Of a stretch of 64,000 nt of DNA, positions 22,761 through 34,818 are shown one piece after another. Numbering within the stretch: position 1 is the first letter of the stretch; each line of letters begins with the position of its first letter. A model generated the notes under the pieces. The model ran no database searches. It was not told the DNA's origin and saw nothing but the letters and a program-made list of their open reading frames with translations. Location of the stretch: assembly GCF_032854445.1 (NCBI RefSeq), contig NC_088296.1, forward strand, positions 2,193,246-2,257,245. Direction: 5' to 3'. The position numbers were made by a program, and so were the translations under genes. The DNA is from Liolophura sinensis (Eukaryota > Mollusca > Polyplacophora > Chitonida > Chitonidae).

Positions 22761-23147
22761 TTGTCTGTGGTAAAAAACACATATTCTGATTTCTAGGATA
22801 TCATCTCAACTATTGCACTGAGGCTCAATAAACTACAAACAAAGTGAGTGTTGTTGTTTTTCTCTCAACACGTGAAGAATGGGCGATACTTTTGATTTTG
22901 AGACAAGGCAAGGGTGTCATTTTTAGGCTAATTGCGTTGGATCTTCATTTCAATACCATTTTTGGAAATATCACCCAAGACAGCGCTGTAAAATTGACAG
23001 CACAAATCTTGTAATTCATGTAAATCTATCTACCAGATGATTTTTTAACAGCTTAATTTCGTCAGTAGTGCCCTCTTATTATGACCACAGCTTTCAGAGG
23101 TGGCATATCTGTACAGATATCCTCATAACAGCAATGCCTATCCAAAA

Positions 23148-23346
23148 CGACCCAGGAGTCTCTCACCACTGCGGTTACCACTGGCCTCCTCTCCGGTCAT
23201 ACACGGGGAGGTTCCTCAACAACCTGCGGATGGTCGAGGGTTTCCCCCGGGCTATAGCCGGATTCTTCCCACCGTAATGTTGGCCGCAGACCTATAAATG
23301 AAATATTCCTGGGTACGGCGAGAAATACCAATGAAAAATCAAATAA
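23148..23346 (+). mobile_element. SINE-1 copy, 5' truncated
   Basis: Runs from GACCCAGGAGTCTCTCACCA through GGTCGAGGGTTTCCCCCGGG and CACCGTAATGTTGGCCGC to GGGTACGGCGAGAAATACCA and a short tail. The tRNA-like head before GACCCAGG is absent. Confidence 0.85.
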
Positions 23347-23420
23347 ACCAATGCCAGTCGGATCGCAATGCCAGTCAAAACTCAATGCCAGTCGTATCTC
23401 AATGCCAGTCGGATCGCTGG
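23347..23420. repeat. 18-19-bp tandem repeat at SINE tail
   Basis: Four units of CAATGCCAGTCGGATCG type directly after the SINE-1 tail. Confidence 0.85.
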
Positions 23421-23709
23421 ACACTAACAATTAACCCACCAGGTACACCCTCACCAGTGTACCCCATTGCTTATCAGGCAAGCCCGTGGAGTGCCCGAGA
23501 AAGCAGTGATGCACTAAAAAAGTAACATATTGTGGGATTCTGAGAGCAAAACGCAGATGCTTAAAATGACGAAAATCAAACGAGTTAGTAGTTCCCAGTA
23601 AAGGCGTGTCGAGAAGGCGTGAGTAAACAAGCTGCTAAGACAAAGCGGGCTATTTTTCCAGAAAAAAAGTATAATGAGTCAAGGAAGACATATCTCTGTA
23701 AAAATGTAG

Positions 23710-23870
23710 TAATGGCGTACAGTGCGGACAGTTAGTGTGATAGTTGACAAATGGCCAGACGTGATCTGCGAGTTGGAGTACAGCCTCCTGTCATACGGTT
23801 TGAGTTTAGCTGTTCACCTAAGTGCCTAACTAGTAGTAAATTACACGCCTCCTAGCATCACGGCTAAGGA
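23710..23870 (+). repeat. Fragment shared with 20570-20745
   Basis: GTGATAGTTGACAAATGGCC, TTTAGCTGTTCACCTAAGTG and TACACGCCTCCTAGCATCAC match in order with the 20.6-kb block. Confidence 0.45.
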
Positions 23871-24287
23871 AAAATAATGATGATGGCTGATTGACGTTAT
23901 CAGAAGCTACACGCGTAAAATAACTCAAAATGCTGTGTTGTCATCACCTTTAACACAAAAACCCACCAAAAAAAATGGCAAAATATCAGACCTCAGAAAA
24001 GCTCAGCACAAATTTCCAGTGTGTATACAAACATTTGCTCATTACATAAATGGATACAAATACTTTAGAAAGGACATATAAGCAGGAGCTCGATACCTGG
24101 AGAAACTTTCGACAACAAACACTGAAGACAGTTTCCACAGTACTCGGGGTTTTTTGAACAATGGTAGCCGAATAAAAGACAACTGGGTTGAATCTGTTGT
24201 TCCAAAACAGCAGCCTGCTCTAATAGCCTTTTGCCAGATAAGGTAGAGTAAGGTTGATTAGTTGTCGATTACCTAATTTTTGGCAGC

Positions 24288-24521
24288 GTAATGACCCATG
24301 AGACTGTCACCAATGCGGTCGCTGTGAGTTCAGGTCCATCTCATGATGCCTTCCTCTCCAGCCGTAAGTGGGAAGGCCTGCATCAACCTGCCGATGGTCG
24401 TGGGTTTCCCCCGGGCTTTGCCCGGTTTTCTTCCACCATAATGCTGGCCGCCGTCGTATAAGTGAAATATTCTTGAGAACGGCGTAAAACAGCCACCAAA
24501 TAAATAAATAAATAAATAAAC
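24288..24521 (+). mobile_element. SINE-1 copy, best preserved plus-strand body
   Basis: Starts at ATGACCCATGAGACTGTCAC and includes GCGGTCGCTGTGAGTTCAGG, GGTCGTGGGTTTCCCCCGGG, CATAATGCTGGCCGCCGTCG, TTGAGAACGGCGTAAAAC and (AAAT)n. The 106-codon minus-strand frame is this SINE in reverse. Confidence 0.9.
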
Positions 24522-24939
24522 CTAATTTTTGCTGCTCATTTAATGATAAGCATACACAATCACATCTCTGACTAGAGAGCGCTTTCTCAACTATTGCCGC
24601 CTTTACTCGTATACTATTACTTGCCAATAACCAATTTCAGAGGCACCAGCTAGACACAACACATTTCTTAAAAAAGTCAGTAATGAAGAGGACACGTCCT
24701 GAGAGAGGTCATTCAGCCCATCTTTAATTTTACGCTCTGACTTTGAAGATAGACATTTCTACTCCTTTATAACTTAACTAAACCCAAACAGGTTACAAAT
24801 GTGTTTCGAATGCGTTATAATGAGTAAAGCCTTGTCAATTCAGTCAGTCATAACCCTCAATGGACACAATCTCTGCCGGACGACATGTCATCAAGTTATG
24901 TGCTGTCCATTGTAGCTCCTCATTCTATCCCCCAGGATC

Positions 24940-25085
24940 TCAGAAGTTTGTCGACAACAGATATAATGTCACCTTCTGCGGCCTCGGGGTGATCTCACTG
25001 CTATTACAGACCACTGCCATAAGGGTGTCATGGACTGAGAAAACAAAGAAATACAGCAGATTAATCCAGTTTACAGATCTCGTTC
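24940..25085 (+). repeat. Rep-C right-end module, solo
   Basis: GTCGACAACAGATATAATGTC, then CTTCTGCGGCCTCGGGG and a GTTTACAGATC block, match the right ends of the Rep-C copies at 26.6, 33.0 and 39.6 kb. No left module is adjacent. Confidence 0.45.
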
Positions 25086-25384
25086 ACCACGTGGTTTATC
25101 CCTAGACCATTGATTAACTCAAACACGTCAGGAGCCACTTCCACAAACCCATTTCTGACTCTTCTCAACTCTTAGTTTTTGGTAATAGATATGTTGATGC
25201 AGTTTTCGTGGAGTGATATGTATCACGTGGTTATAATGACATGCCCCAGAATTCCGAATTAAAGTGCAAAGTGGTATTTGGAATTTTTACTTCAATCAAA
25301 AACAGCCTTTTGGAATCGGCCTCTGTGCTAAGGAAGCACGTGTTTGCTGCAGTTGTAAACCAAGAGTACAGCCTAACTGGGCGG

Positions 25385-26735
25385 GTGAGGGCGGCATGTG
25401 ATGCACTACAGGTGTAGACACTCAAGAGAACAGCTTGCAATTTGCTTTTGAGCAAAGTTTTAGGGACAGAAAAATGGCTTTATCCAGCGGTGGCTGTTCA
25501 AACTTCAAAAGCGGTCGTTCTTCTAACAATAAGACGTTAGCGATCGCCTCTGGCGATCTCTCGACTTGTACACACGTGTTACAATTTGATTTTTCGTATT
25601 ATCAGTCCTGGCTGGATGGCTTTTTCTCCAAGAAAAACAAGGAAAGATAGTAAGTATTTTGCAAACAAACTCTCGACCTTTGATTTGGAATTAGTGGATT
25701 CATAAACGAACTGAGTTTGATTCTTGCAGTTTGCTCTTGTAAAGAATGCCATGCCTCAATACGCTTGGTATTAATCCTGATCGAGTTTTACTTGAGTCCA
25801 CCACCAGAATTCTTAGATTTAACATTGACGAGATTTGCACTATATCTGCCATTGGTTCTTGAACAGTACGCAACCTCTCTCATGGAGAGAGGCTGTCCGT
25901 GGATGGAGAGGGGACATGTCCTTGAAGGGGAAGTAAAGAGAGAAAATATATTGACCGTAGTTTTTAAAGAAAAAAAATAGACAAAACCTTGGATGAACTT
26001 AGATTGTACAAATCCCAGCTGAAATAACGAACCTACATGTTACGTAACCCCTATGTGCATTGGAGCAGTGTACTAAAGGGTACAAATTAGTAAATTCACT
26101 AAATTTTTTTCAATACAGGATGTCAATGGCAAACAATGGATTCAAGGCATAGGCACGTGCTGTGTGCTAAACCTTTAAAAAGCTCACTTCTGTATTTAAG
26201 TGTCGCCATTTTTGTCCGATGGTGGCAGCGTCATTGGCTGTTCAACGAGTGTTGTCACCCGCTTACTTCATCATGAAAGGTTGCTTTCATAAGAATATGT
26301 CAAGTGGGTTAAACAGTACGTAATTTGGACTGGAAATGAGATTTATATTTTTGCAGAAAGTCATTGCAGTGTTGGAAACATATTTCCATGGTAACCAAGA
26401 ATAGAAACTTTTCACAATGTTCCGTGTTCAAAATATCTGGCCTATATTCAGACATTGGCCACGTTAGGCAAGCCATCTGTCACGTGACCAAGTCCGTCAA
26501 TCACAAATTCCCTCGTTATCAATTCGTCCAGACGTCAACAAGTCACGTGACCTAGCTAATGGATCTACCCTTAAGGAACCTAGAGAGTGTGAATAACCGA
26601 TACAATGCCACCGTCTGCTTGCTTCGGGCCTCTCAACATTTGTTTCCGGTCATTGACACCAGGGCCGCAAGTAAACGCGGAATAAAATAGACAACTTTGC
26701 AATTGAGTTTACAGAACCTATTGACGATAGGTTAG
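25385..26735 (+). mobile_element. Rep-C element, about 1.35 kb, both ends present
   Basis: Left end: GTGATGCACTACAGGTGTAG, GCAATTTGCTTTTGAGC, TTATCCAGCGGTGGCTGTTC and GCCTCTGGCGATCT. Middle: TAGATTTAACATTGACGAG, TTGGTTCTTGAACAGT and ACCTTGGATGAACTTAGA. Right end: CGTGACCTAGCTAATGGATC, TGTGAATAACCGATACAATG and CATTGACACCAGGG. The same order recurs at 32.2 and 37.9 kb with different interior lengths. Frames of 71 and 87 codons inside are not conserved between copies, so the element appears non-autonomous; no terminal inverted repeats were identified. Confidence 0.6.
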
Positions 26736-27249
26736 CAAAAGCGACGTGGGGACCATCACACATAACTGCTGGTTGATGAGAATATGCTGGCCCGAGCGGT
26801 AAGTTGTAAGTATAAAACTTGTATGATCAATGTGCGCAGTGTATCATGTGATATTACTGCACGTGTAGTAAACGTGTACATGAAATAAAATGCGGGTTTG
26901 TCCCTCAAGGTATGAGTATAACTCAGATAGTAACAAGGCTCATGGCGTTTTACCTTTTCTTCCACGGAATAGGTTTCCATGCTAAGAAAACAGACCCTTG
27001 GGTATTTATATACAGACAACACCATGTCAATTTATTCCCACTTCGAATAGTTTCGGTTTGTGTTACCAGCCCACGCAGAGCGACACTCAGTGAATTTTAT
27101 AGCTTCGAAAAAAATGTTTTAATATTTCTGCTGGCCGTTTCGTGTTTTGTTTATGTCTTTTGCACAAACAACAGAAAACTACGTCTTCCTGCACACGCTG
27201 GCTCACAAAATTTAACTATAAGTGGCGGTTTTTGACAAGGACGATCTTT

Positions 27250-27800
27250 AAAATGTATACTGTTGTATATCGACATATCCATGTAGAATCACATTAACAG
27301 CATGCCTATGCTTAAGTTTTGTATAATTTTCTGCACCGATAAACAAAATCAGTTGACCGGAAAGAAGCAAAAGTGTGAAGTGAACACTAGCATCGTGCCT
27401 GTAAAGCAATTCTTTTGAGTCTGCCGAAATGCTGAAAAAAAACCACTTGAAAAGGACGTTGATAAAAAATCCCAATGGTGCCATTCCACAAGAATAGTGC
27501 GACAGGCTGAGTGTTTTATGGATTCGATTTCATAGTAACAAAATCAAAACCTGTTTACAAAATGTTTTGCCAGTTAAAATGGCGAATGCTTACATAGATT
27601 CAATATCACAGTGCCAAAAGAATTCCAAGGCTTTTTTCAAAATCTGAGCGAGTCTGGAAACTCCTGTGTGACGGACGAAGCACGCAACCTTCTGTCTACG
27701 TTTTCTGTGAATCAGCTTTTTCTGTCAGGGCTCTGTCTTCCCGGAAAACATATTTCAGCCCAGTGTTTTGGGGGTTTTTTTGTTTGTTTTTTTTTTAGTT
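27250..27800 (+). repeat. Rep-E dispersed repeat, copy 1
   Basis: Shares with 40430-40725 the blocks AATTTTCTGCACC, CAGTTGACCGGAAAG, TGAGTCTGCCGAAATG and AAAGCCTGTTTACAAAA-like sequence, and with 50890-51335 the GTGACGGACGAAGCACGCAA and TTTTCTGTGAATCAG blocks. No conserved frame. Confidence 0.6.
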
Positions 27801-27804
27801 TATT

Positions 27805-28380
27805 CAGGTTACCACACTGATTGCAATGCATCCTATGTTTAAATAAAATGGTGACGCAGTTTTCTAGATTGAATACACGTGATTCTTTTCCACTCGAAAA
27901 TTTTCTCTTTGGCCATTTCCAAAACACAAAGTTAATATGCGCAAGAGTACATTTGCGTCCTTGTGTAATTCCACTTTGTAATAAATCAGCATTTCTGCTA
28001 TAGAACTGTATTTCCTATCCATAAGTACAAATAATCTGACGCGGCTGGTAATCTGAACTCTTTCTGCGTTCAACTGCCACACCAACTTCTTTCCAGCCCC
28101 CCTGACAGAAAACAATGTGCGTGTTTTAGCCGTTGGAAAACTTAAGGAAGGATTGACGCTTCCGAGGATCAGAAAAGCACCGGAGTATGTTTTTTGCAGG
28201 GTGAAATTTTGAACATACATGTCCTAATTTGTCATTTTTTTTTTCTTCTGTGAGTCAGTTGTCCCTTTTGATATTTGTTGGTGAGGTAATGGTGAGGTGA
28301 GAACGTGGGTATAAAGCACAATGGTGAAGAGCTGAAGTGAAGTGTTCTACATGTGCCTGTTATCTTTATTTTCTCCGTCC
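27805..28380. other. No feature recognised
   Basis: No repeat or exon seen. The 118-codon minus-strand frame at 27864-28220 has no visible domain and I treat it as chance. Confidence 0.4.
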
Positions 28381-28394
28381 AATGTTAACATTAG

Positions 28395-28450
28395 CTGGAA
28401 ACGTCGGAACAGCCGGAAAAGCCGGAACAGACGGAGTAGCCGGAAGAGTG
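28395..28450. repeat. Short CGGAAnAGC tandem repeat
   Basis: Five imperfect units of about 9-10 bp around GCCGGAA. Confidence 0.6.
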
Positions 28451-28621
28451 TAATTGTTACCGTCCCTGTTCACAAGGCGAGCACATTTAAGCTGTGTTTG
28501 TCTTTCTGTAATTTTGTAGTCACTGTCTGCATATACATAAAAGTAATTGGAATAACGACATGACGGCAGAGCGAGGTAACGAATTTTAAAAGGGACGTAT
28601 TTTGGTTAGATTTCACTAGAG

Positions 28622-28697
28622 CACTAGAATCTATATTCACTTTTTGCATCTATGTTCACTTTCTGAATTTATATTCACTTTCTGAATCTATATTCAC
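28622..28697. repeat. 21-bp tandem repeat, 3-4 units
   Basis: Units of ATCTATATTCACTTTCTGA type. Confidence 0.8.
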
Positions 28698-28862
28698 AAA
28701 GTGTCATCTCTATTAACGATAATACTGTTACTTAATCTACTTTCTAAATGACATCTGTACCTATCTGATATATTCACCTAGGGGAGTGACGTCATTTGTG
28801 ATCATCAGACGGGTAATGCATGTTTGCCGTAAAGTCTACTGTTCAACTACCCTCTATTATTT

Positions 28863-28975
28863 GTGGAAGGCCTGTTAGTCAAGTGGTCTATATGGTTGAC
28901 ATGTATAGCTGGCGATTTGGTGCCTGACTCTGAGGTTGCTGGTTTGAAACCCGCAGTAGTCAAATTTCAGCACTA
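28863..28975 (+). mobile_element. tRNA-like SINE head, third type
   Basis: AGTCAAGTGGTCTATATGG resembles an A box, and CTGGTTTGAAACCCGCAG resembles a B box about 60 bp further on. The stem pairing expected of a functional tRNA is not evident, and no CCA or anticodon arm is convincing. It may be a degenerate SINE of a different tRNA origin from SINE-1 and SINE-2. Confidence 0.35.
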
Positions 28976-28979
28976 TAAT

Positions 28980-29500
28980 CGTTGCTATATACAGAGAGTG
29001 TAATCTGTATTTACGAGAAGTTTCTATCGTTACTAGAATACCCAAGAATTGTGAATAAATGTCATGTTTGTTTAATTGCTGTTGAACTTGACGTTTAAAA
29101 TTGTTACAGAACCTATTCTGGATGTTACGGTTTTAGTTGTTGGCGTAGGAGCGGCGTCTATCGGTCGCTCTCATTGTAAGGACCACAATCTATGGTTTAG
29201 AAATGATTGTATCTGTAGTTTTGATCTTTCGGTCTGTTACGGTAGCTGATTAGATCTTAACATTGTAAACTGGGCGACTGACGCGGTGTTTTGCGCCGCA
29301 GTGGCGGCGTCTAATCTTTCCCGGATTCATGTCCGAAGAGGCTGCGAGTAGAATGCTGTTCATTTGTAGGCCTCCGCAACTCATGAAAACACTTGCACTA
29401 AATTCCCTGTTACTTAGTGGAATCTAACGGAAATACGGCAATAAAAATTGTTTTTAAAAACCCGCAAAGAAACCATAGATACACAGAGAACAGCCCCATT
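28980..29500. other. No feature recognised
   Basis: No exon or repeat recognised. A short complementary pair GGATTCATGTCC near 29320 lies in a tRNA-T-arm-like context that I could not extend. Confidence 0.35.
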
Positions 29501-29509
29501 TAGGGGTAT

Positions 29510-29680
29510 CAGATGTAGTTGTGCACTAAATCTCCCCACATTGATTAAATGTACACTATTCATTACAGAAATGCCCAGATGTCACAGGCTCACGCTACTG
29601 TTTTTTATCAGTTCTGTTAGAATATTCAGTTCACGGTCTCTATGTTCATTTCCGACCTGCAATATTTATGGCGCCCAAAA
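29510..29680 (+). repeat. Rep-F dispersed repeat, 5' fragment
   Basis: CATTCATTACAGAAATG, TTATCAGTTCTGTTAGAATA and TGTTCATTTCCGACCTGCAA match the start of the copies at 35.3, 43.7 and 53.2 kb. Confidence 0.6.
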
Positions 29681-30170
29681 TATTTTAGGCGCAAGTCTTC
29701 AGCTAGAATACAAGACCAAAGAGACCCTGAACTACGTGTACCTCAAATTTCAATACGGATTTTTGTCTATTTTTATTCTTCTGACAAATATGGGTGAAAG
29801 AAAAAACAATACCATAACATAAATATTCCAAGTCAGTTTACAAAACCAAAATCTGTTAAGTAGCTTTGACAGTCGTCGATGTGGTTTCTTCTCCAGAAAG
29901 CTGAGAACATTTGGGTATAAGGTAAAGACGCATTGTTCGTTCAATCACCTCGTTCTTTCAGCCCATTTACAGCGCACACAAAACATTACATCTTTGTCTT
30001 GAATATATTGTATAAACTTTTGCAGGCATAACTTTTGCAGGCGGTAATGTCCAAAAATAGACGTCTCACCAGCCCAAAGCGCTCTAACACGTTTGTACTC
30101 TATCCCAGGGATAAGGCCAGGGATTGTAAGGGAGGTAATTCAACTGAGCTCTAATTAATCTGTGGCTTTG

Positions 30171-30436
30171 ATTTATTTATTTATTTGATTCGTGTTTTAA
30201 GCCGTACTCAAGAATATTTCACTTATACAACGGCGACCAGCATTATGGTGGGAGGAAACCGGGCAGAGCCCTGACGAAATCCACGTCCATCCGCAGGTTG
30301 CTGCTAGACCTTCCTACGTATGGCCTGAGAGGAAGCCAGCATGAGCTGGACTTGAACTCACGCCGACCGCATTGGTGGAAGGCTCTTGAGTCATTGCGCT
30401 GTGCTAACGCGCTAACCAACTGAGCCACGCAGACCC
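30171..30436 (-). mobile_element. SINE-1, full length, reverse
   Basis: Most complete copy, about 265 bp. On the minus strand it starts with a head ending in TGGCTCAGTTGGTTAGCG (A-box-like), then GCGTTAGCACAGCGCAATGA, GCGGTCGGCGTGAGTTCAAG (B-box-like region), CTCATGCTGGCTTCCTCTCA, GGTTTCCTCCCACCATAATG, TTGAGTACGGCTTAAAACAC and an (AAAT)n tail. The 118-codon minus-strand frame at 30243-30599 is largely this element. Confidence 0.9.
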
Positions 30437-30439
30437 ACT

Positions 30440-30840
30440 CTGAGGCTTTAAAACCTGACATAACGACAAAAGAGATAGTCTTAATTTTGAAAGTATAAAT
30501 TACTCTTATTGGGGCAGCAATATACCCAAGGTCCTGCTTCTGGTGTACACATTTCTGCATTTGTGCCCTTTGGTATATCCTATTGTGTGACAATTTCAAC
30601 CAACGTCACAAGCTACTGCAAACACTAAAATGTAGCGGTAAAGGTTATTCTATCAAACGCATTCATCCCAAACTTAATGCGTTTCACACATAATCTGGAT
30701 GGAAATATGAGTTAAAATATAATTTTCGTAAATATGGACTGAGTATCCAACATCTCTCACACTCTGCTACACGATGGTGTCTAATGTCGCTTAACGTGGG
30801 GCTAGGTGGTCATCGTCTTAAAATAGATCGCCGCGTTAAA
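30440..30840. other. No feature recognised
   Basis: No exon or repeat recognised between the SINE-1 and the following Rep-A copy. Confidence 0.4.
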
Positions 30841-30845
30841 TAGTT

Positions 30846-31305
30846 GAAATCAAAGGGCAACTGAGATACATATGTTATTTTCGACAACTTATATACCAGC
30901 ATGGTAAACGATTTGAAGACAGATTTCACTCATTCGCTTAGACTTCCACTGGTCCTTTCCAACATCATTTAATTTCTAAAGGTCCCTCAGCAGCTTGCAG
31001 ATGGTCATGGGTTTCCTCCAGGCTCCCCGGGTTTTCTCCCTACATAATGCTGGCCGCCGTCGTATAGGTGAAACACCCTTGAGTACGGCGTAAAGCACCA
31101 ATCAAATAAAAAAAAAATACAAAAATGACATCGTTTAAAACTATCGATTACTTGTCATTGCATGACAATTTGGTACTTTATTTACTTAATTAACTTCTTG
31201 GCGGTTGGTGCTGATTAATAATGGCATTGGTTTCGCGATTATTGATGTGGAACGCCCATCTTGGTTAACGGCTGGTACACGAATGCTTGTTGTAACTCAT
31301 AGATC
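30846..31305 (+). repeat. Rep-A copy interrupted by a SINE-1
   Basis: The left part ends at 30972 in ACATCATTTAA and the right part resumes at 31128 in ACATCGTTTAA, continuing in register through TGTCATTGCATGA, GCGATTATTGATGTGG and GGTTAACGGCTGGTACACG. The whole repeat is recovered when the SINE is removed. Confidence 0.8.
30973..31127 (+). mobile_element. SINE-1, 5' truncated, inserted in Rep-A
   Basis: Runs from GGTCCCTCAGCAGCTTGCAG through TAATGCTGGCCGCCGTCG and TTGAGTACGGCGTAAAGC to CACCAATCAAATA(A)n. It is flanked by an 11-bp target-site duplication (30962-30972 and 31128-31138, one mismatch), the hallmark of LINE-mediated retroposition. Confidence 0.85.
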
Positions 31306-31624
31306 TGTCTTCGCATAGGAAACACATCATTTGCAATATATCAAACGTAGATATACATGTGCCTTGGTTGTAGTGCACTGTTTCGCTTTTTGTACGCAGT
31401 AAACCAGTCCGGCCGGTGACCGTGTAAAACCACTCATCTTACAACTTTTGTCCTTGACCAGTCTCTCAGAAGTCAGCCAGACGACATAGCATTAAGTCAC
31501 GGTTACCGGCAAGACGGTCAGGCAAGATTGTTTACAGGTCGACAATAAGCGCAGGACCAATGCTCACAAGGACATTTAACACAAAACATCATAGAACTAA
31601 TCAAGTGCAACAAATAGAAGCAGT

Positions 31625-31740
31625 CATCAGATTCCTCCGATGTTGGAAGGACGCAGGGTATGTTGTAGGCGACTCAGTGAAATCAGTATTCAAACCGTGC
31701 ACCATGCGAAAATATAAGCTGTCTATCACAAAATGTGACC
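31625..31740 (-). repeat. Rep-A central fragment, reverse
   Basis: The minus strand reads TGGTGCACGGTTTGAATACTG, GATTTCACTGAGTCGCC, then TACCCTGCGTCCTTCCAACA. Confidence 0.7.
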
Positions 31741-32209
31741 AAAATTTGTGACCAACATTGTCATTCTCACCCTCAAAATACAATGTCATCTTTTCTTCCC
31801 CGGTGAATATCTTACGGCTATTAAATTCCATGGGACATCAGGACATCATAGATTCAGAAAGCAACTAAGGACGAGTGATAAGTTTAATTCAAAAACTCAT
31901 TTGCAAAATATCCAAGCCCTTAATAACTCAAAGAGAACTCAAATACGTGCCATGGTCATGGAAATACATCTTTGACTTTAGAAATCAAAATATAAAAGGT
32001 CATTACCAGTTTTTGTTCTTGGTTCTGGGAACTTTTACCCCTGGAAAAACATTGATCAGGCGGTCAAAATTTTATACTCTAGGTCGAAAATGGTTGAGAA
32101 CTTTTTTTTTGGAAAATATGTCACAAACAGGTTTGTGGAAGCCACTTTAGGAAACACGCGTGAACTTCAACGGTAAGCCAAGAGTAAAGCTTATTCGGCA
32201 AGATTAGAG

Positions 32210-33085
32210 TGGCGTGTGATGTAACTACACGTGTGATGCATCTACACGTGTGATGTAACTACACATATAATATAAATACACATGTGATGTAACTATAGTG
32301 TGATGTCAATATTTGTGTGATGTAACTACACGTATGACGTGACTACATGTGTGGCGACTCCCAAAAAACAGCCTGTAATTTACTTCTGAACACACTTTTA
32401 CAAGAAAAAAGTCGTTTTTATAGAACGGATGATGCTCAAACATCAAAGCGATCCTTTTGATAATAATAAGTCGCTAGGAAACGCCTCTGGCGCGCTATTC
32501 TGGAAACATCAATTACGGGGTGGATTTTCTTATTTCCAGTAGGATCTACGGGCTGGTGGGCTTTTATACTGACAAAACACGTGCGTCTTCTAATTGGGAA
32601 GAAAACGTTGTCAGATTTAGCATTAACGATATTATCAACATATCTCGCTTGAGCTCTTGAACAATTTCAACAGGCACGATAGACCCTAAGGATGTGATTG
32701 CCAAGTGATGAAACAAAAGATCATATTGGACCAGATGTGCATCGGAAAACAACAAAACCGCGGATGAATTGTACACAGTAATATTGTACGGGGCTCCATG
32801 CAAGGATTTCACTTTCGTAATTCTGTGCAAAAATATAGGAGGGACACGAGAAGTAAATAATATTAAGTACATCACTGCTGTGTACATGCACTAAAGTCTA
32901 TACATATGAAAATACACTCGTGTGTCAAAATATATTTTCCCCAAAATAATGTGACATATAACTAAAGACACGAAATAGGTTGAGCACTCTTCAGTGTCGA
33001 TAACCAATATAATATCACCGTCTGCTTCCTTGGTGGATTCTATAGACTGCTTAAAGTCATTGACATCAGTGATTATGAATGGAAA
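32210..33085 (+). mobile_element. Rep-C element, about 0.87 kb, both ends present
   Basis: The left end carries CAGCCTGTAATTTACTTCTG, TGATGCTCAAACATCAAAGC and GCCTCTGGCGCG. The middle carries CAGATTTAGCATTAACGA and GAGCTCTTGAACAATT. The right end carries AGTGTCGATAACCAATATAA and TCATTGACATCAG. The extreme left, 32215-32350, has expanded into about seven copies of a 20-bp TGTGATGTAACTACACG unit. The other Rep-C copies have one TGTGATGCAACTACACATG-like unit there. Confidence 0.6.
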
Positions 33086-33136
33086 TTAAATAAATACATA
33101 AAACGTTTTAAATGATTTCATACAATTAGCATACAC

Positions 33137-33785
33137 AGTCACGACATGTTAACATCCTTGACGGCGGCACCATCAAAGTCACAAGATGTTAACACCCTTG
33201 ACGGCGGCACCATCAAAGTCACGAGATGTTAACATCCTTGACGGCGGCATCATCAAAGTCACGAGATGTTAACACACTTGACAGCGACATCATCATACAT
33301 ACTGACGACATGTTAACACACTTGACGGCGACATCATCATACAGTCACGACATCTTAACACACTTGACGGCGACATCATCACATATAGTCACGACATGTT
33401 AACGCACTTGACGGGACCATCATCATACATACTCACGATATGTTAACAGACTTGACTTGACATAGTCACGACATGTTAACACCGTTGACGTCGACATCAT
33501 CATACATAGTCATGACATGTTAACACACTTGATAACACTTAACACACTTGACTGTTGCATGTTAACAGACTTGACGGCAGCATCGTCATTCATAGTCACG
33601 ACATGTTAACACCCTTGACGGCGGCACCATGTTACATAGTCACGACATGTTAACGCACTTGACAGGACCATCAGCATCCATAATCATGACATGTTAACAC
33701 ACTTGACAACACCTAACACACTTTACTGTGACATCGTCATACATAATCACGACATGGTAACACACTTGACGGTGACATCTTAACT
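33137..33785. repeat. Minisatellite of about 45-bp units
   Basis: About 14 units containing CACGACATGTTAACACACTT then GACGGCGACATCATCATAC. The inner word ATGTTAACA is nearly palindromic and is kept in almost every unit. The 3' part shows unit-length variation and shortened units. Confidence 0.9.
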
Positions 33786-33789
33786 GCGA

Positions 33790-34815
33790 GTTCTATATTT
33801 ATATGGACTGACTCGCCTATTGGAAGCGGGAATATTCCATCCAGATTTGGACGCTGTAAGATTTTGGTATTTCTTTGCTTTGTTTTTTTTTTGTTCCTTG
33901 ATCTGAGGGTTAGACAATCCAGCTGTCTCTCATCTTTACTCCCCGATAGTCGTACCCTTATATTTTAGAAATATAAAATATATATTTTCACAAAACACAT
34001 GGCGTGACTTGCTTAGTCATATATTTATCCAGTCATATTAAAAAAAAATAGTAATAGAGCCTTCTGTACATGTAGCTGTGACATTCCATTTCAATTTCAG
34101 GAGAAACCTGAAAATTTGAAAGTTTGGGTTGTTGAATTTGTATTGTATGTTTCTGGTCCGTCAGTTTTGTAGGGTTAAGATTTTGAAGGTTACCGAAGAA
34201 TCGAGCATGGTGCAGTAACACACGCATGTTATACACACGGACGGGCGGATTGTTCTTGTTGCGATCACATCTTTAGGCCGTATTTGACAGACGCCATCTG
34301 TTGTACATGTAATTTGCAAGACCAGAAGGCTGCCAAGAAATTTTGTAAGTAAACCTAGATTGACCGTCAGTGTTGATTGAACAGATTCTACAGAAAGTCG
34401 TTTTTGTTTTAGCGTTGACATATTACGAACACGGCAGTCAACGGGTGATCAAATTTCGTGACCGTGTAAAGTAAAAGTAGTTTGTAAACAGCTAATTACA
34501 TGTTATACTGTCCTCAGCATCTGAAATATTAACAGGAGAGTAGACACAACGCTTAGTGTGTGTATAGTCTGGCGACTAAGCGTAATTTCAGGTACACATT
34601 ATTATCGCTTACAGTTTGTTTTGTTTGTTTTATACAGCTGGTACCGCACGACAGCGCTTACGCTTATCGCTCGCACGCTTCCCGGTGTTTTGGTAGCTCA
34701 GAACCCCAGTACAACTGTTGGCTTCTGATGTTGTACGGATAGCCTTCAGAGTTATGTTTAAAATAAAGTGGAGCACTTGAGTAACAGAATCACGGGCAGT
34801 CTTGTTAATCCTATA
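33790..34815. other. No feature recognised
   Basis: No tandem array or recognised repeat. Overlapping frames of 60-86 codons have no visible domain. The AGGAGAGTAGACACAACG segment near 34530 resembles 44330-44350 and may mark a further shared block. Confidence 0.35.
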
Positions 34816-34818
34816 AGG

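Noticed and set aside
27864-28220. 118-codon minus-strand frame
   Set aside because: No domain, no splice context and no neighbouring exon; the length is within what chance allows over 64 kb.
33137-33785. CRISPR-like regularly spaced repeats
   Set aside because: Units are contiguous minisatellite repeats without unique spacers, and the window is eukaryotic.
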